DNA of 64,000 nucleotides from Acheta domesticus (lineage: Eukaryota > Arthropoda > Insecta > Orthoptera > Gryllidae). This document shows positions 12,354 through 23,000 of this stretch, piece by piece (positions within the stretch are counted from its first letter, which is position 1; every line of letters begins with the position of its first letter). The stretch lies in NCBI GenBank assembly GCA_031308135.1, contig JAHLJT010000631.1:170651270-170715269 (forward strand). Direction: 5' to 3'. A program made the position numbers and the translations under genes. The notes below the pieces were generated by a model. That model was not told where the DNA came from and did no database searches. It was given only the letters and a program-made list of their open reading frames with translations.

Positions 12354-15300
12354 ACTAATGGTGCTACAGAATGGCACAGACTTTCCCGTTTTAGTTTTCT
12401 ATTTACTTGGGTATTCCCTAGCTATTCGGAATTGCCACAAACTCTTTCTTGCCAGCTGTCATCTATCACCGCCAAAAGTACATTTTTTGTCATTTTCTTA
12501 ATTTTTCGGTTTCCTATTGGTAGAGCGAAAATATTAATTTTAGAATATTAAAGAACACAAAAACCTAGTCGTAAATGACAATCTTCTTTTAAAAATTATG
12601 CCGTTTAAGAGAAAATGGCGTTTAAGCGCTACTAAAAATTCGAAATTTGAAGCTCATTTTCACAGAAACTTTTTGAGTTTTGAAAATACTTTATTTGAAG
12701 TTATTTGAAGCACTTACACTCTCATCTTTACAAATTGCGGATAATGTGCATATTAAAGATGTGAGAGATCTTTCAAAAAAATTACATTTATATAATTTTT
12801 GAAAAAACAAAAAATAACTCAAAATAAACTTTACGTCATATTAAAGAGTGTAATTATCACCATCCGTTACAAAAGTTTCAAGAAACAATTTGCAGCCATA
12901 TACGAGAAAATGGCGTTTGAGCATTTCTGAAAATGCCGAAATTTGAGCTACTTTTCACAGAAAACGGTGATATTTTCGAGAAACTTTACTTGACATTATT
13001 TAAAGCATATATACTCGTAAATATAATAATGTGAAAAAATCGCCGGTAATGTAAATATTAACGACGTGAGAGACGAGTAAAAAAATTTACATTTTTGTAA
13101 TTTTTGAAAAAAATCAACCGATAGACCAATATGGCTTTTATGTCATCTGATAGAGTACATTTACCAATATCTCTACCAAAAAGTTAAAGAAAAAATTTGG
13201 AGCCGTTTTTGAGAAAATTTTGTTTTTGTAATTTTTTAAAATTGTACATATTGCACGCAATATTTCACGAAAACTACCAAAATTGTGAAAAACATTTACA
13301 TGACCTTTATTAAAGAACTCAATATGCAGAACAAATTTTGTTTGAAGAAAAAATCTCTATCTTCAATTTTGTAGTTAGAGAAAGACGCCGAAAAAAATCA
13401 AACTTTCACTATTTTCGAAAATTCAGAGCTGTACGTGAAAATCGGACCTATGCCATGTTAAAAAGTGTATTTTACTTTATTCGTACAAGAAATTTAAAGA
13501 AAAAATTTGGAGCCGTTTTTGAGAAAATTTTGAAAATCCCCGGGGGGCTTCATATAAAGTACCCCCAAATTTTGAAGAATATTTTTCAAAATCTCAAAGC
13601 TTTGACTAGAATCAGATCGATCGGGGAATATCCATTTTGGAAGAAATCGTACGTATGGTTTAGGCGCTAGCAGTGTTCACAGGCGGACAGATGGACGGAC
13701 GGACGGACGGACGGACAGACGGACGTTTTCCTTTCAATTGGTTTTACGGTATCAAGGACCTAGAAAACAGGGTTTCTGGCTACACCACGTGTTAGGGGAT
13801 TTTTACTTTCCCGTATACGTACGTATACACGGAGTGATATACGTAGTATAGGGAAAGTTATGTAATGCTGCGCGAAAAAATGGCCAATTTTCGGCGGAAA
13901 AAAAATTAATTGCCGGGCCGTGAAAACGAATAAGTGGATAAAACCAGTTGCTAAATTAAGAAAAAAAATCCCCTAACACGTGGTGTGGTCAAAATCCATG
14001 ATTTGTTGCTTCTTTATACTTAAAAATCGATTGACGGCATTCCGTCCGTCCGCCCCGTCCGTCCGTCCGTCCGTCCGTCCGTCCGTCCGTCCGTGGTCAA
14101 CGCTAGCGCCTAAACCGTTCGGTCGATTTTCTTCAAAATTGATATTCCCCTGTCGATCTGATTCTAGTCGAAGCTTTGTGATTTTGAAAAAGATTCTTTA
14201 AAATTTGGGGGTACTTTATATGAAGCCCCCCGGGGATTTTCAAAATTTTCTCAGAAACGGCTCCCAATTTTTTCTTTAAATCTCTTGTATGAATAGAGGA
14301 AAATACACTTTTTAACATGGCATAGGTCCGATTTTCACGTACAGCTCTGAATTTTCGAAAATTGTGAAAGTTTGAATTTTTTTCGGCGTCTTTCTCCAAC
14401 TACAAAATTGAAGATAGAGATTTTTTCATCAAATAAAATTTGTTCTGCACATTAAGTTCTTTAATAAAGGTCATGTAAATGTTTTTCACAATTTTGGTAG
14501 TTTTCGTGAAATATTGCGTGCAATATGTGCAATTTTAAAAAATTACAAAAACAAAATTTTCTCAAAAACGGCTGCAAATTTTTTCTTTAAACTTTTGGTA
14601 GGGATAGTGGTAAATGTACTCTATCAATGACATAAAAGCCATTTTGGTCTATCGGTTGGTTTTTTCAAAAATTACAAAATGTAAATTTTTTTACTTGTCT
14701 CTCACGTCGTTAATATTTACATTATCGGCGATTTTTTTACATTATTATATTTACGAGTATATATGCTTTAAATAATGTCAAGTAAAGTTTCTCGAAAACA
14801 CTACCGTTTTCTGTGAAAAGTAGCTCAAATTTCGGCATTTTCAGAAATGCTCAAACGTCATTTTCTCGTATATGGCTGCAAGTTTTTTCTTGAAACTTTT
14901 GTAAGGGATAGTGCTAATTACACTCATTAGTGTAGCGTGAAGTTTATTTTGAGTTTTTTTTGTTTTTTTCAAAAATTATATAAATGTAAATTTTTTTGAA
15001 AGATCTGTCACATCTTTAATATGCACATTATCCGCAATTTGTAAAGATGATTATATTTGTGAGTGTAAGTGCTTCAAATAACTTCAAATAAAGTATTTTG
15101 AAAACTCAAAAATTTTCTGTGAAAATGAGCTTCAAATTTCGCATTTTTAGTAACGCTAAAACGTCATTTTCTCTTAAACGGCACATAATTTTTAAAAGAA
15201 AATTGCCATTTATGGCTAGGTTTTTGTGTTCTTTAATATTCTAAAATTAATGTTTCTGTTCTACCAACAGGGAACCGAAAAAATTAAGAAAATGACAAAA

Positions 15301-15364
15301 AAAATGTACTTTTGGCGATGATAGATGGTAGCTGGCAAGAAAGAGTATGTGGCAATTCCGAATA
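12354..15364. repeat. F1 repeat family: 3-kb near-palindrome with 1.4-kb arms
   Basis: The left arm (12354-13803) and the right arm (13965-15364) are inverted copies along almost their whole length, around a 161-bp centre. Both encode mirror copies of the same meaningless peptide (RAVRENRTYAMLKSVF). The outer end of the left arm reads ACTAATGGTGCTACAGAATG; the right arm stops before the mirror of this head. Each arm holds a GGAC microsatellite near the centre and diverged 300-bp units. The arms differ most in the 100 bp beside the centre. Confidence 0.85.
13804..13964 (+). repeat. F1 centre unit
   Basis: This 161-bp unit contains the self-complementary TATACGTACGTATA-type core and GATATACGTAGTATAGGG, and is repeated in related form near 8800-8900, at 16091-16255 (inverted), near 7000 and near 57200. 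Here it is bracketed by inverted CACGTGTTAGGGGATTTTT / AAAATCCCCTAACACGTG. Confidence 0.7.
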
Positions 15365-16055
15365 TTGACAAATAAATAAATAAAATAAATACGGTCATGC
15401 TTAATTTTTTCAAAATACGAGTAGTTTTTCTTTATTTTGTGACAAACGTAATAGGCCGCTGTAAAATTACTGCGCTTTGGACAGCTGGATGCGTCGTAAA
15501 TTAGAATGTGCAATTTTGTATATTATTTCTTTCTTCGTTTCTTCGTTATAGACTTACACATTAATATTTTATAAATTTTTTATTTTGAAATATTTAAAAT
15601 AATTAAAAAGAATTAATAGCTATCAGAATAGCGACAATGCAGGGTCTGCAACAATGGAATTCACTTTGCGCTCGCGAATATCTGTGAATTAGTCATTGTT
15701 GTGACCTAATGGAGCTGTATGAAGAGGAGTTATAATTGTGTAATTTATGTTGATATTTGCAGGCAAATATTTAGTTTTGCACCAAATGCTGTACCTTTTG
15801 TAGTGAGTAGAGAATTTGTTGCATGGTTTTAAAATACTCTTCTCTAATCATGGCCCAATGGAAGGCATTTCTATATTTCCAGGGTATCAGGCTTCTTTTT
15901 CCAATACAGGGTTACAAAACTTTTGTATTCTATTTTTGTGAAGTTGTAGAATTCACATAGTTCTGACAACACTGCAATGGAAATAGTGAGTTCCAAGCGA
16001 AGATGTTAGTAGCGCATAAAGTGCAATATTACAGTACTACTTAGCTGTTTCCTCT
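15365..16055. other. DNA between the palindrome and the next F1 piece
   Basis: AT-rich and unrelated to the F1 arm. It may be an insertion that removed the right-hand head of the palindrome, but no target duplication was found. Confidence 0.35.
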
Positions 16056-16255
16056 AATACGGGAAAGTAAGTGCTGTTGTAGCACCACTAGTTTTTCTTA
16101 ATTTAGCAACTGGTTTTATCCACTTATTCGTTTTCACGGTCCCGCAATTAATTTTTTTCCGCCGAAAATTGGCCATTTTTTAGCGCAGCATTACATAACT
16201 TTCCCTATACTACGCATATCACTCCGTGTATACGTACGTATACGGGGAAGTAAAA
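16056..16255 (-). repeat. F1 head plus centre unit, inverted
   Basis: It reads CGGGAAAGTAAGTGCTG ... TAGCACCACTAGT (inverted head), then the inverted 161-bp centre unit ending at TATACGTACGTATACGGGGA. Confidence 0.65.
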
Positions 16256-16681
16256 ATGTGTTCACCAACGAAATACAAGTACCAATTATCTACAAGAGAT
16301 TTTCGCTAATAAGTTCCTCGTAAGTTATAGTCGTGTATTGTGAGATTGTCAAACGTTTCGATCGAGGCAACGGCATTTCGATGGGAAGATATAAATATCC
16401 GGTTGGACAATAATGTTCTTAAATCACCTTAGTGTGCCTAAATCTCCTTAACCACAATTAATGAAGTGTCTGTTGGCCCTTTACTATTTCTAGGCACATT
16501 TGGAAAAACATAATCCTTATATAGTAGTTGAGTTACTCCTCGAGTGTGTAGATGTGCGGATTTGCGATTCCGTCACCACTTCCCATTCGCCAATCCAGGC
16601 ACACGAGATATCATTCGACGCATGTCGGTCGCTTGGTGGGGAAGTGATATTTTTCCGATCCGGAAATATGATTCTCAGAAA

Positions 16682-17325
16682 TTTCAAAAACGTGGGAAAG
16701 GCGAAGGGAAAGACGAAAGGAAAGACGAAGGGAAAGACGAAGGGAAAGGCGAAGGGAAAGACGAAGGGAAAGACGAAGGGAAAGGCGAAGGGAAAGACGA
16801 AGGGAAAGACGAAGGGAAAGACGAAGGGAAAGACGAAGGGAAAGACGAAGGGAAAGACGAAGGGAAAGACGAAGGGAAAGACGAAGGGAAAGACGAAGGG
16901 AAAGACGAAGGGAAAGACGAAGGGAAAGACGCAGAGAAAGACGCAGAGAAAGACGCAGAGAAAGACGCAGAGAAAGACGGAGAGGAAGACGGAGAGGAAG
17001 ACGGAGAGGAAGACGGAGAAGAATATTTGAGGAAAACGAAGAGGAAAACGAAGAGAAAGACGAAAAGAAAGACGAAGGGAAAAACGAAGGAAAAACAAAT
17101 GTAAAGACATAGAGAAAGACGCAGAAAAAGTTGTAAAGAAAGTTGTAGACGTAGAGAAAGACATAGACTTACAGAAAGGCGCAGACGTGGAGAAAAGCGT
17201 AGACGTAGAGGAAGATGCAGACGTAGAGAAAGACGCAGACGTAGAGGAAGACGCAGACGTAGAGGAAGACGTAGCCGTAGAGGAAGACGTAGCCGTAGAG
17301 GAAGACGTAGAAAAAGTCGTATAAG
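16682..17325 (+). repeat. Purine-rich minisatellite, 12-bp unit
   Basis: About 20 near-perfect units of GGGAAAGACGAA (16690-16925), then variants GCAGAGAAAGAC and GGAGAGGAAGAC, then a diverged GACGTAGAGGAA zone to 17325. Every frame is open on both strands (KGKT, EGKD or FPFV repeats), so the long frames here are not evidence of a protein. Confidence 0.88.
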
Positions 17326-17658
17326 ACAATGAATACGATAATACAAAAACAAATGATTTTCTTTCATGGAAAATGAACTAAATAAGTGGAGGACCTGTTG
17401 AGTTGCCCGGATCAGACTGCCGTGGGTGCACGACTTTGAGAAGAGCATATCAGTGTTATCCAGCCGATTGCTGCGTCTGGGCTGCGGGCGTCAGCGTTAT
17501 GTATTTAAAGAATATCGAGAAGACGATAATTTTTATATGAGAAATCAGGATAAGTGAAGTGATTCAGAGGTGCAACAAATAAATGCGTGTTTGCCGACAA
17601 GTCGTGTGATTTTCAAATTGTTTTTAAAAAAAATTACTCCAGCAAATTGAAAGAAAAA

Positions 17659-17758
17659 CATTTCGAAATAACTTCTGACGAAGTCAGTTTCATTTAGCAA
17701 TTACATTACCTAAGTTCAGTAAAGACAAAGGTAGAAATCGTGCTCAATATCTCAAAAT
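17659..17758 (+). repeat. 100-bp direct repeat, copy 1
   Basis: It begins CATTTCGAAATAACTTCTGA and ends GTGCTCAATATCTCAAAAT. It recurs at 18074-18173 with a few substitutions. Confidence 0.85.
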
Positions 17759-18073
17759 AATTGCAAAATTTAAGTGGTTAGTTCGCAACGCTGAGAAGAC
17801 ATCAAAACTGAACAAAGAGGAATCTGAATCGAAGAAAAAAAAGAAAAGTCAAACAAACAAAGAAATTTTAAAGCGTCGGCCACATTTAGCTAGTAAGAAG
17901 GTAATGGGGTTGCTAGATATATTCATACGTTCGGTTTTCTTGTTTTACGACTTCGCATTTTCCGGTGCCTACAGATGTTCTTTTGCTCGACTGAGACTGT
18001 CTCTTCAGGAGCAGCCACCGTGATTCCTAAAGGCCCCCCCCGCTAATCCATCGCGCGGATGAGCTTGTAAGCT

Positions 18074-18173
18074 CATTTCGAAATAACTTCTGAGAAAGTC
18101 AGTTTTATTTAGCAATTACATTACCTGAGTTCAGTAAAGACCAAGGTAGAAATCGTGCTCAATATCTCAAAAT
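18074..18173 (+). repeat. 100-bp direct repeat, copy 2
   Basis: Second copy of 17659-17758, offset by 415 bp. The short palindrome ATGAGCTTGTAAGCTCAT abuts its left edge. Confidence 0.85.
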
Positions 18174-18689
18174 GTACATACTATATACATATACTAATTG
18201 CAATTGTACATACTATATTGGATAAATGTACCTCGCTCAAACCTGCATTAGAGGAGGTAAGCCATGCCGCACCTCAATGGCGCTGCGCTGCAGCCTGTGG
18301 CCCCGTACGTCGTGCATTTGGTCTTACCCCGTCTCACCCAACTTACAGGGAAGGGAAATGAACTTAAAAGGAGGATTAAGGTTATATGGTGATCTAGGAA
18401 TGTACCATTATCACAAACACAAAGCAACCATGCGATCCACGAAATCTGAACTCATGTCGGATGTAACACGGATGACCCAAGTCCACTCAGGCCGACCACG
18501 AGCGGAAAGAAGATGGTTGAAAGGTGATGTACGGTTGGAAAGCCTCGCCAACACACAAGCGAAACACCCACGCATAAGGCGAGATTCAAAGAGACACGGT
18601 ACTTCGGTAGAGACACGGTACATTCACGGTACTTCGAAAGAGACACTGCTAAGGAGCACTCGCCTTAGCGATTTGAGCTTCAGAACTAT
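18174..18689. other. Moderate-GC unrecognised stretch
   Basis: Plus-strand open frame 18226-18921 (231 codons) shows no known domain and runs into the F1 remnant, so it is probably not a gene. Composition differs from its neighbours. Confidence 0.35.
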
Positions 18690-18935
18690 TTTCGAATGCT
18701 TCATAATTTTATTTGTATTTTTATCAGTTCAAATTTCTTGTATTCAAAATTTTGGAGGTTTTAATGAAAATTCAAACTATACTATATTCCGCTATTCGAG
18801 CAAAAATTTTGAAGAAAATAATTGCAGCCATTTTTTTCAAAAAAGTTTGAAAATATTACAGGCTCTTCTTGTAAAGTACCGCCAAAATGAAAATATGTTA
18901 ATTTTTTTCCGGGCACGTTAAAATTTTTATTCTGT
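18690..18935 (+). repeat. F1 family remnant
   Basis: It holds AAATTTTGAAGAAAATAATTGCAGCC and the following GTAAAGTACCGCCAAA, a diverged version of the inner third of the F1 arm. Confidence 0.4.
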
Positions 18936-19399
18936 CATATTTACGGATATTCATCTCAAGTTAATAATTTGACATGAATTTTTCGTGACACACGCTTACT
19001 TCTATCATCCACCATCCATCCAACCCTTTATACATTCAAACAGACATCCGAGTTTTGGGAGCTGGGAAGAGGGATAAGTAAAAGTCTATTTCTATAAACA
19101 GTTGCAAATATCGTTTTCCAAACAAAACAAATTATTTTAAAAAGAAATCAATAGTACGAAATTATTAGATAATGTTTTTTCACCATGGGAAATACGTGAA
19201 ACATAAGTTTTAAATATGAGATACAATTTAAAAATTGATATAAAAAATGTTATTTCTTGAGAACTCTCGCATTTGGTTTCACCATATACGACCGGGTATC
19301 CCACACTCAAAGAATACGGATACGTTCCCGCATTAAGGCTGATTTATTTCTGTCAGTCTAAAATATTAATTCGCCTATTTATTGCTTCAATGGCCGTTG
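18936..19399. other. AT-rich DNA upstream of APN
   Basis: Nothing recognised. Any APN promoter or 5' UTR exon would lie here or in the GC-rich stretch after it. Confidence 0.4.
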
Positions 19400-19540
19400 T
19401 AAAACCAGATACGCTGGGGGCGTCCTCCGGGAGAGGCCAGGGCCGCGCCCTGTCTCTCGCGCTCCACCCGCGATAAGCTGCAGCTACTAAACGCGTCCGG
19501 AGGCGCGGGCGCGACCACATCGGCCGACATCGCTTTGGCG
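19400..19540. promoter_or_regulatory. GC/CpG-rich stretch just upstream of the APN start
   Basis: The bases before the initiator ATG are clearly richer in G, C and CpG than the AT-rich surroundings. This fits a promoter or 5' UTR region, but no TATA box or initiator can be assigned with confidence, and an untranslated upstream exon is possible. Confidence 0.3.
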
Positions 19541-20094
19541 ATGTCCATGTCAGTAATGAAGCTCGGGAGCATATTCTCAGTGCTGCTCGTACTAGCACCA
19601 TTTGTTCTCGGAGTCCCAGCCTCTTTAAAACGTATTGTACGAGATGTGAATTCTTGTCCGCGGCTGCCAATTCACGCCACGCCTTCATCTGCTGAAATTA
19701 CAATTACCGTTCGTAACTTTGAGGACACCACTTTCGAGGGATTAGTTGATTTTCCTGTGCACGTGGATCTCTACGGCTTACCCGAAGGAATTAGTACTTT
19801 CGTCCTGCATGCCGAAGATCTGGAAATAAGCTCGTGTTGGATTCTGCTGGTGTCTGAGGGCGAATCGACCCGACATGCAATCAAGCGTGTGCGCGCCGGT
19901 GATTTGCAAGGATCCTTTTCGTGCAGTGACATGTTATCTTACGACAGAGATACTCACCATCTGACCGTTGAAGCGGGTGATGCACTTCAAAACTACGAAA
20001 CGTACCATCTGACTTTCGAATACACTGGGAAAATCCGCGACGACATGACTGGATTCTATCAAACTTTCTACCGCACGGGAACCTCAAATGAGAT
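19541..20094 (+). CDS. APN exon 1: signal peptide and N-terminal domain of unit 1
   Basis: The first ATG in frame is at 19541, with further in-frame ATGs at 19547 and 19556. The start at 19556 ([13 protein letters not shown]...) gives the cleanest hydrophobic signal peptide, ending near VLG-VPA, so the exact start is uncertain by up to five codons. The rest is the beta-rich N-terminal domain ending in the conserved DDMTGFYQ motif. The donor is GTGAGT at 20095 and the exon ends in phase 2. It corresponds to the second part of exon 13 in unit 2. Confidence 0.88.
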
Positions 20095-23000
20095 GTGAGT
20101 CTATCATTTATTTTACTATAAGAGTATAAGCCTCTATTTTTATCTGCCAAATTTTCACTTTACTGTTAAATTTTCACTCTTTAGCACAACATTGCTTTGG
20201 AATTATACTTTCACGTATACATAGAGAAAAATGTGCAATGTGGCAAAGGACCGATCTCAACAAAGAATATACCGCATCATTGCATCATTGTCATGGAAGG
20301 GCAATGAGTTGTAAATCACATAGTTACCAAACGATTCACTTGCCTAATATGTAAAGAAATTGTATTACTTATTCTTCTGATAATGTTAGAGAGTTGAAGG
20401 GAAGCACTTTTGGCGCATGAAACTAATAATGTCCTCTTTCCCCTGTAATTGTATCTGATGTCTTGATACACAACTGCATTCAGGTGTGATAAAATGAGTA
20501 GCATGTATAGGGACTCTTAAAGATAACAAAAAAATAGTGAACAAGTAGTTTTAAAATATGATTAGCACCAAAGACGCTCAACATTTCCTGTCAGAGTGAT
20601 TTATTCTCCGATACCTTTAAGCTTCTTTTGTTCACTTGCATTACTCGAGTTCCATTGGAACATGTAACTCTCGTACTAGAGACGATATAGCTTGGAGAAA
20701 AGATATGGAAAGAAATATTTACTATATTTTATGCTACTTCAAAAATCATTTCAAACCTTTTAAAGACACGCATAAAGACACGCTTCGATTTCTTGCTCTT
20801 GGTTTGTTTCCTGTAGCTAACGCATAATTTCACGGGAGCACCCGTGTAAACTATGAAATATAACGTATTTATTTAATAGACTTCATTAAGACGCATAGAG
20901 AAAACAATTAATTCTTATAAATGCTTAAATTTAATACAATTAAATTATAATCATTCTCACATCCTTAGGAAAGTGCTGGCTACACAATTTCAACCAACGC
21001 ATGCGCGCAAAGTGTTTCCATGCTTTGATGAACCAGGATATAAGGCCAACTACACCATCAATATTGTTATACCAGTTGGTTATCCTGAACATCATGCTAT
21101 GAGCAATATGCCTCTCAAGGAGATCACCCATCCGTAAGTTTCATAAAGAAAATAATTATTGTGAAACATGAGCAGCTCGTCAAAAAGTGTATACAAAAAC
21201 TCTATTATTGTTGTTATCCAATTTAAAAAACAATTGACACAATATTTTAAATATTTTTAAACTTTTTGTAATAATAATTTTATGAACTTTTCAATTTCTG
21301 AACGTTTCTTTTATTTTGGGATGTCGAGTGTGGCTCTAACCTTTTTTTTGTTAATGTTCTAAAATATTATATGATATTTGTAAGAATATTTTAAAGATAA
21401 AATTCTCACTTGTTAGGTCAACTGGTGGCAAACAATACACATTCCACACAACTGTACCTATGTCGACGTACCTGTTAGCTTGGGTAGTCTCGGACTTCGT
21501 GTCAGTGGAAGACAACAATGAAGGAAAAGTTACTTTCAAAACGTGGGCACGATCTAACGCTGTAGAAAGAACAAAATACAGCCTGGAAATATCTCGTAAG
21601 CTTTTGGAAGCTCTCGAAAGTTACACCGGCATTCCTTATTTATATGAATTTCACGAACCTCAAGCACTGAATAAAATTGATCAGGTAAGTACTTCATATT
21701 TACATATACCTACGCTAATCGTAGAAATATAAACAATTTTATTCCAAATCATTGAAATATAAAATCAAGACCTCAAAATAATCATATAAAAAATAAATAT
21801 AAAAAATTACTATTTGTAAATTGCAGGTTGTGTATGTTCTTAATATTTGAAAGACATTAACAAATAATTCACCAGAAGTCTTAAAGTTACAATTACTTTG
21901 GACAATAATGATAGTGTGAAAATTTATTGAGAAGTAAATTAAAATGGTGAAAATATATTTTTATGATGCTATTTCCAAACACCTGAAGTTATAAATATTT
22001 ATTTATATATATCATATAGCTAACTCAATATACATTTGGAAAGCTATTTAACATATTAGATGATTTTTTGTTGAAATAAAAATTTAAAGACCACTACTCT
22101 GTTTTATTTGCCACGCTAATACTCAATATTATATTTGAAATCAGATTGCCAAGCACTTACTTGCAATAAATGTAACCATAAATGATATTTTAATTCAGAA
22201 CACTAATTTAGAAAAGTTCAAAGCGCACAGTGTGTAATTTTAGTTATCTAGGTGAAAAAAGTTAGAATCTACAAAACTATAAATTGTTTAGGTAATGCAA
22301 AGCATATATTGAAAGTAAATTATAATGTTAATAAGTGGATCAATTTACTCTGACAAATTTTGTCGGCAAATGTTTTCTTTTGCAAAAATAAAAAGTTGAG
22401 CAACATGTGTCAATTTACGAACTGAGAAAGAAAAACGCAAATAGAAATAAAATGAGTTTATAAATAATTAATAAATTAAACAAATTGTTATATTATTAAT
22501 GTAGAACCAATAGGAAAACCATATATTATGTATTTACATTTATTTCCACTCAAAAGGTGCTGTCGGTGTATTGTCAATTGACCATTTTCTCAAAACATGG
22601 CAAGTATTTATGAAATAGGGAAATGGAGAAAAATATGTGGGTACACTTTCAGGAATTCTCTCGCATTTCAAAATTGAAACAAAATTGAAGGTTTCGTAAT
22701 GAATGGTCAGATTGCACCATGGCCGATTTTCTGATGTCTTAGCATTGTATATAAAAATAATACATAAAAGGCAAAATCGTGCAATAATTGTAAAGAAAAG
22801 GCATTTATGCAAAAAAGGCATTTATGCTAAAATAAGCAAAAATAAGCGTTATAAAACTTGGTCATATGTCATCATTTGTCATGATTCGTGTACATATTTT
22901 GTCAACCTTTAAATAAGTTCGCTAGAAAAAAATAGGCATTTCCCTAAACATCCGATGTCTACTAATCACTATACTCACATCGTCTGATTTTTAAGTGTTT

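Noticed and set aside
13338..14399. Mirror-image open frames encoding the same peptide on opposite strands
   Set aside because: They lie in the two arms of the F1 palindrome, and other F1 copies have stops; not a gene pair.
16500..17448. Open frames of up to 270 codons on both strands
   Set aside because: Created by the 12-bp minisatellite; opposite strands and several frames are equally open.
18226..18921. Plus-strand open frame of 231 codons
   Set aside because: No domain; its second half is F1 repeat sequence, and the first half shows no splice or family support.
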